Of a stretch of DNA of 6,435 bases, positions 5,748-6,435 are shown piece after piece. Each line of letters begins with the position of its first letter. Positions within the stretch are counted from its first letter, which is position 1. The translations under genes were made by a program, and so were the position numbers. Source of the DNA: Verrucomicrobiales bacterium (GTDB lineage: Bacteria > Verrucomicrobiota > Verrucomicrobiia > Verrucomicrobiales > DEV007); contig NZSO01000050.1 of NCBI GenBank assembly GCA_002696885.1, forward strand, positions 1 to 6,435, read 5' to 3'. The notes beneath the pieces were generated by a model. The model worked only from the letters and a program-made list of their open reading frames with translations, was not told where the DNA came from and ran no database searches.

Positions 5748-6435
5748 AAAGAGATGTCACTGACTCATCGTTTTCAATTCGACGAATTCCCTCTCCAAGT
5801 AAGGAAGCAACGCTAACAACCGTGACTTTTTCCCCTTTTGCCATGGGTGTGCTGTCTGTTGTAATTAATTCCTCTATACATGAATCTTTGAGCCTTTGGA
5901 TACCAATTTCACCCAAAACCCCGTGTGAAACTCCAGCATAAATTTTACCTGCCCCATTCTCTTTTAGCATTTGGGCAGCAGAACAAAGCGTTCCAGCTGT
6001 CTCAGTCATATCATCAACAAGCATCACATCCTTACCCTCAACTTCACCAATCAAATTCAAGGCCTCAACCTCTGTTGCACTAATTCTTCTCTTTCCCACA
6101 ATGGCCAAAGGCGCATCAAGTGCTTGGGCATATGCATCAGACATTTTCAAACCGCCAACATCAGGTGACACCACTGTAAGGTTATCAATTCCTCTATTTT
6201 TGAGGTAACCAATAAGAACAGGAGCTGCATAAAGGTGATCAACCGGAATATCAAAGAACCCCTGAATTTGTCCTGCATGCAAATCCATGGTGAGCACTCT
6301 GTTCACACCAGCAGCATCAAGAAGGTTAGCAACTAACTTCGCAGTGATCGGGACTCTGGGCTGATCTTTTCTATCCTGACGAGCGTAGCCAAAAAATGGG
6401 ATTACAGCGGTGATGCGCTTGGCGCTTGCTCTTTT
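5728..6435 (-). CDS. prs: Ribose-phosphate pyrophosphokinase (PRPP synthetase), N-terminus outside window
   Basis: This enzyme transfers pyrophosphate from ATP to ribose 5-phosphate, making PRPP for purine, pyrimidine, NAD, histidine and tryptophan synthesis. The frame runs to the right edge without a stop, giving 235 visible residues of a protein usually about 310-320 long, so roughly 80 N-terminal residues are missing. At the edge the sequence reads into IPFFGYARQDRKDQPR, the conserved ATP-binding region. DLHAGQIQGFFDIPVDHL (6232-6285), VVSPDVGG (6151-6174) and AIVGKRR (6085-6105, flexible loop) follow. The PRPP-binding loop DDMTETAGT is at 5989-6015. The C-terminal LLGEGIRRIE near 5776-5805 is typical of class I enzymes. 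A GTG at 6304-6306 could mimic a start but lies inside the conserved domain. It is the first visible gene of the cluster. Confidence 0.97.
   Translation of the reverse strand, partial: KRASAKRITAVIPFFGYARQDRKDQPRVPITAKLVANLLDAAGVNRVLTMDLHAGQIQGFFDIPVDHLYAAPVLIGYLKNRGIDNLTVVSPDVGGLKMSDAYAQALDAPLAIVGKRRISATEVEALNLIGEVEGKDVMLVDDMTETAGTLCSAAQMLKENGAGKIYAGVSHGVLGEIGIQRLKDSCIEELITTDSTPMAKGEKVTVVSVASLLGEGIRRIENDESVTSLFDIANK

Noticed and set aside
6304..6306. GTG as the start of prs
   Set aside because: Translation continues upstream to the window edge through the highly conserved GYARQDRKDQPR region of PRPP synthetase.

Overview
The window looks like an ordinary bacterial chromosome segment, AT-leaning, probably from the PVC superphylum. 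A Verrucomicrobiota (Opitutae-like) host is the best guess and a planctomycete the main alternative. This is inference. It rests on the order prs-rplY-pth-rpsF-ssb, on the long two-domain CTC-type L25, and on the neighbouring giant exported protein of repeated beta modules, which resembles uncharacterised proteins I associate with Planctomycetes and Verrucomicrobia. No 16S or other phylogenetic marker was compared.

Left half (1-3456, + strand): one very long reading frame, already open at the left edge and so missing its 5' end. It encodes a membrane-anchored protein. From the N-terminal side it has a transmembrane helix, a Lys/Ala-rich cytoplasmic-type loop, a second hydrophobic segment, about 1000 residues of predicted periplasmic beta-rich repeats, a short TPR-like helical stretch and a C-terminal membrane anchor. 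I cannot assign a function. It is the least explained object in the window.

Right half (3472-6435, - strand): a housekeeping cluster read right to left. It comprises prs (PRPP synthetase, cut by the right edge), rplY (ribosomal protein bL25/CTC), pth (peptidyl-tRNA hydrolase), rpsF (ribosomal protein bS6) and ssb (single-stranded DNA-binding protein). Gaps are 64, 26, 28 (with rpsF starting at the internal ATG) and 110 bases. The genes link nucleotide precursor supply, ribosome assembly, recycling of stalled peptidyl-tRNA and DNA replication. Co-transcription is likely through rpsF. The 110-base gap before ssb holds a 12-bp perfect inverted repeat surrounding a plausible sigma70-type promoter, so ssb may also be transcribed on its own.

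The two halves converge: the stop codons of the giant gene and ssb are 15 bases apart with no visible intrinsic terminator. None of the four visible starts in the cluster has a Shine-Dalgarno motif at the usual distance. I saw no tRNA, rRNA, CRISPR array, insertion sequence, toxin-antitoxin pair or phage gene, and no clear sign of a new multi-gene system.
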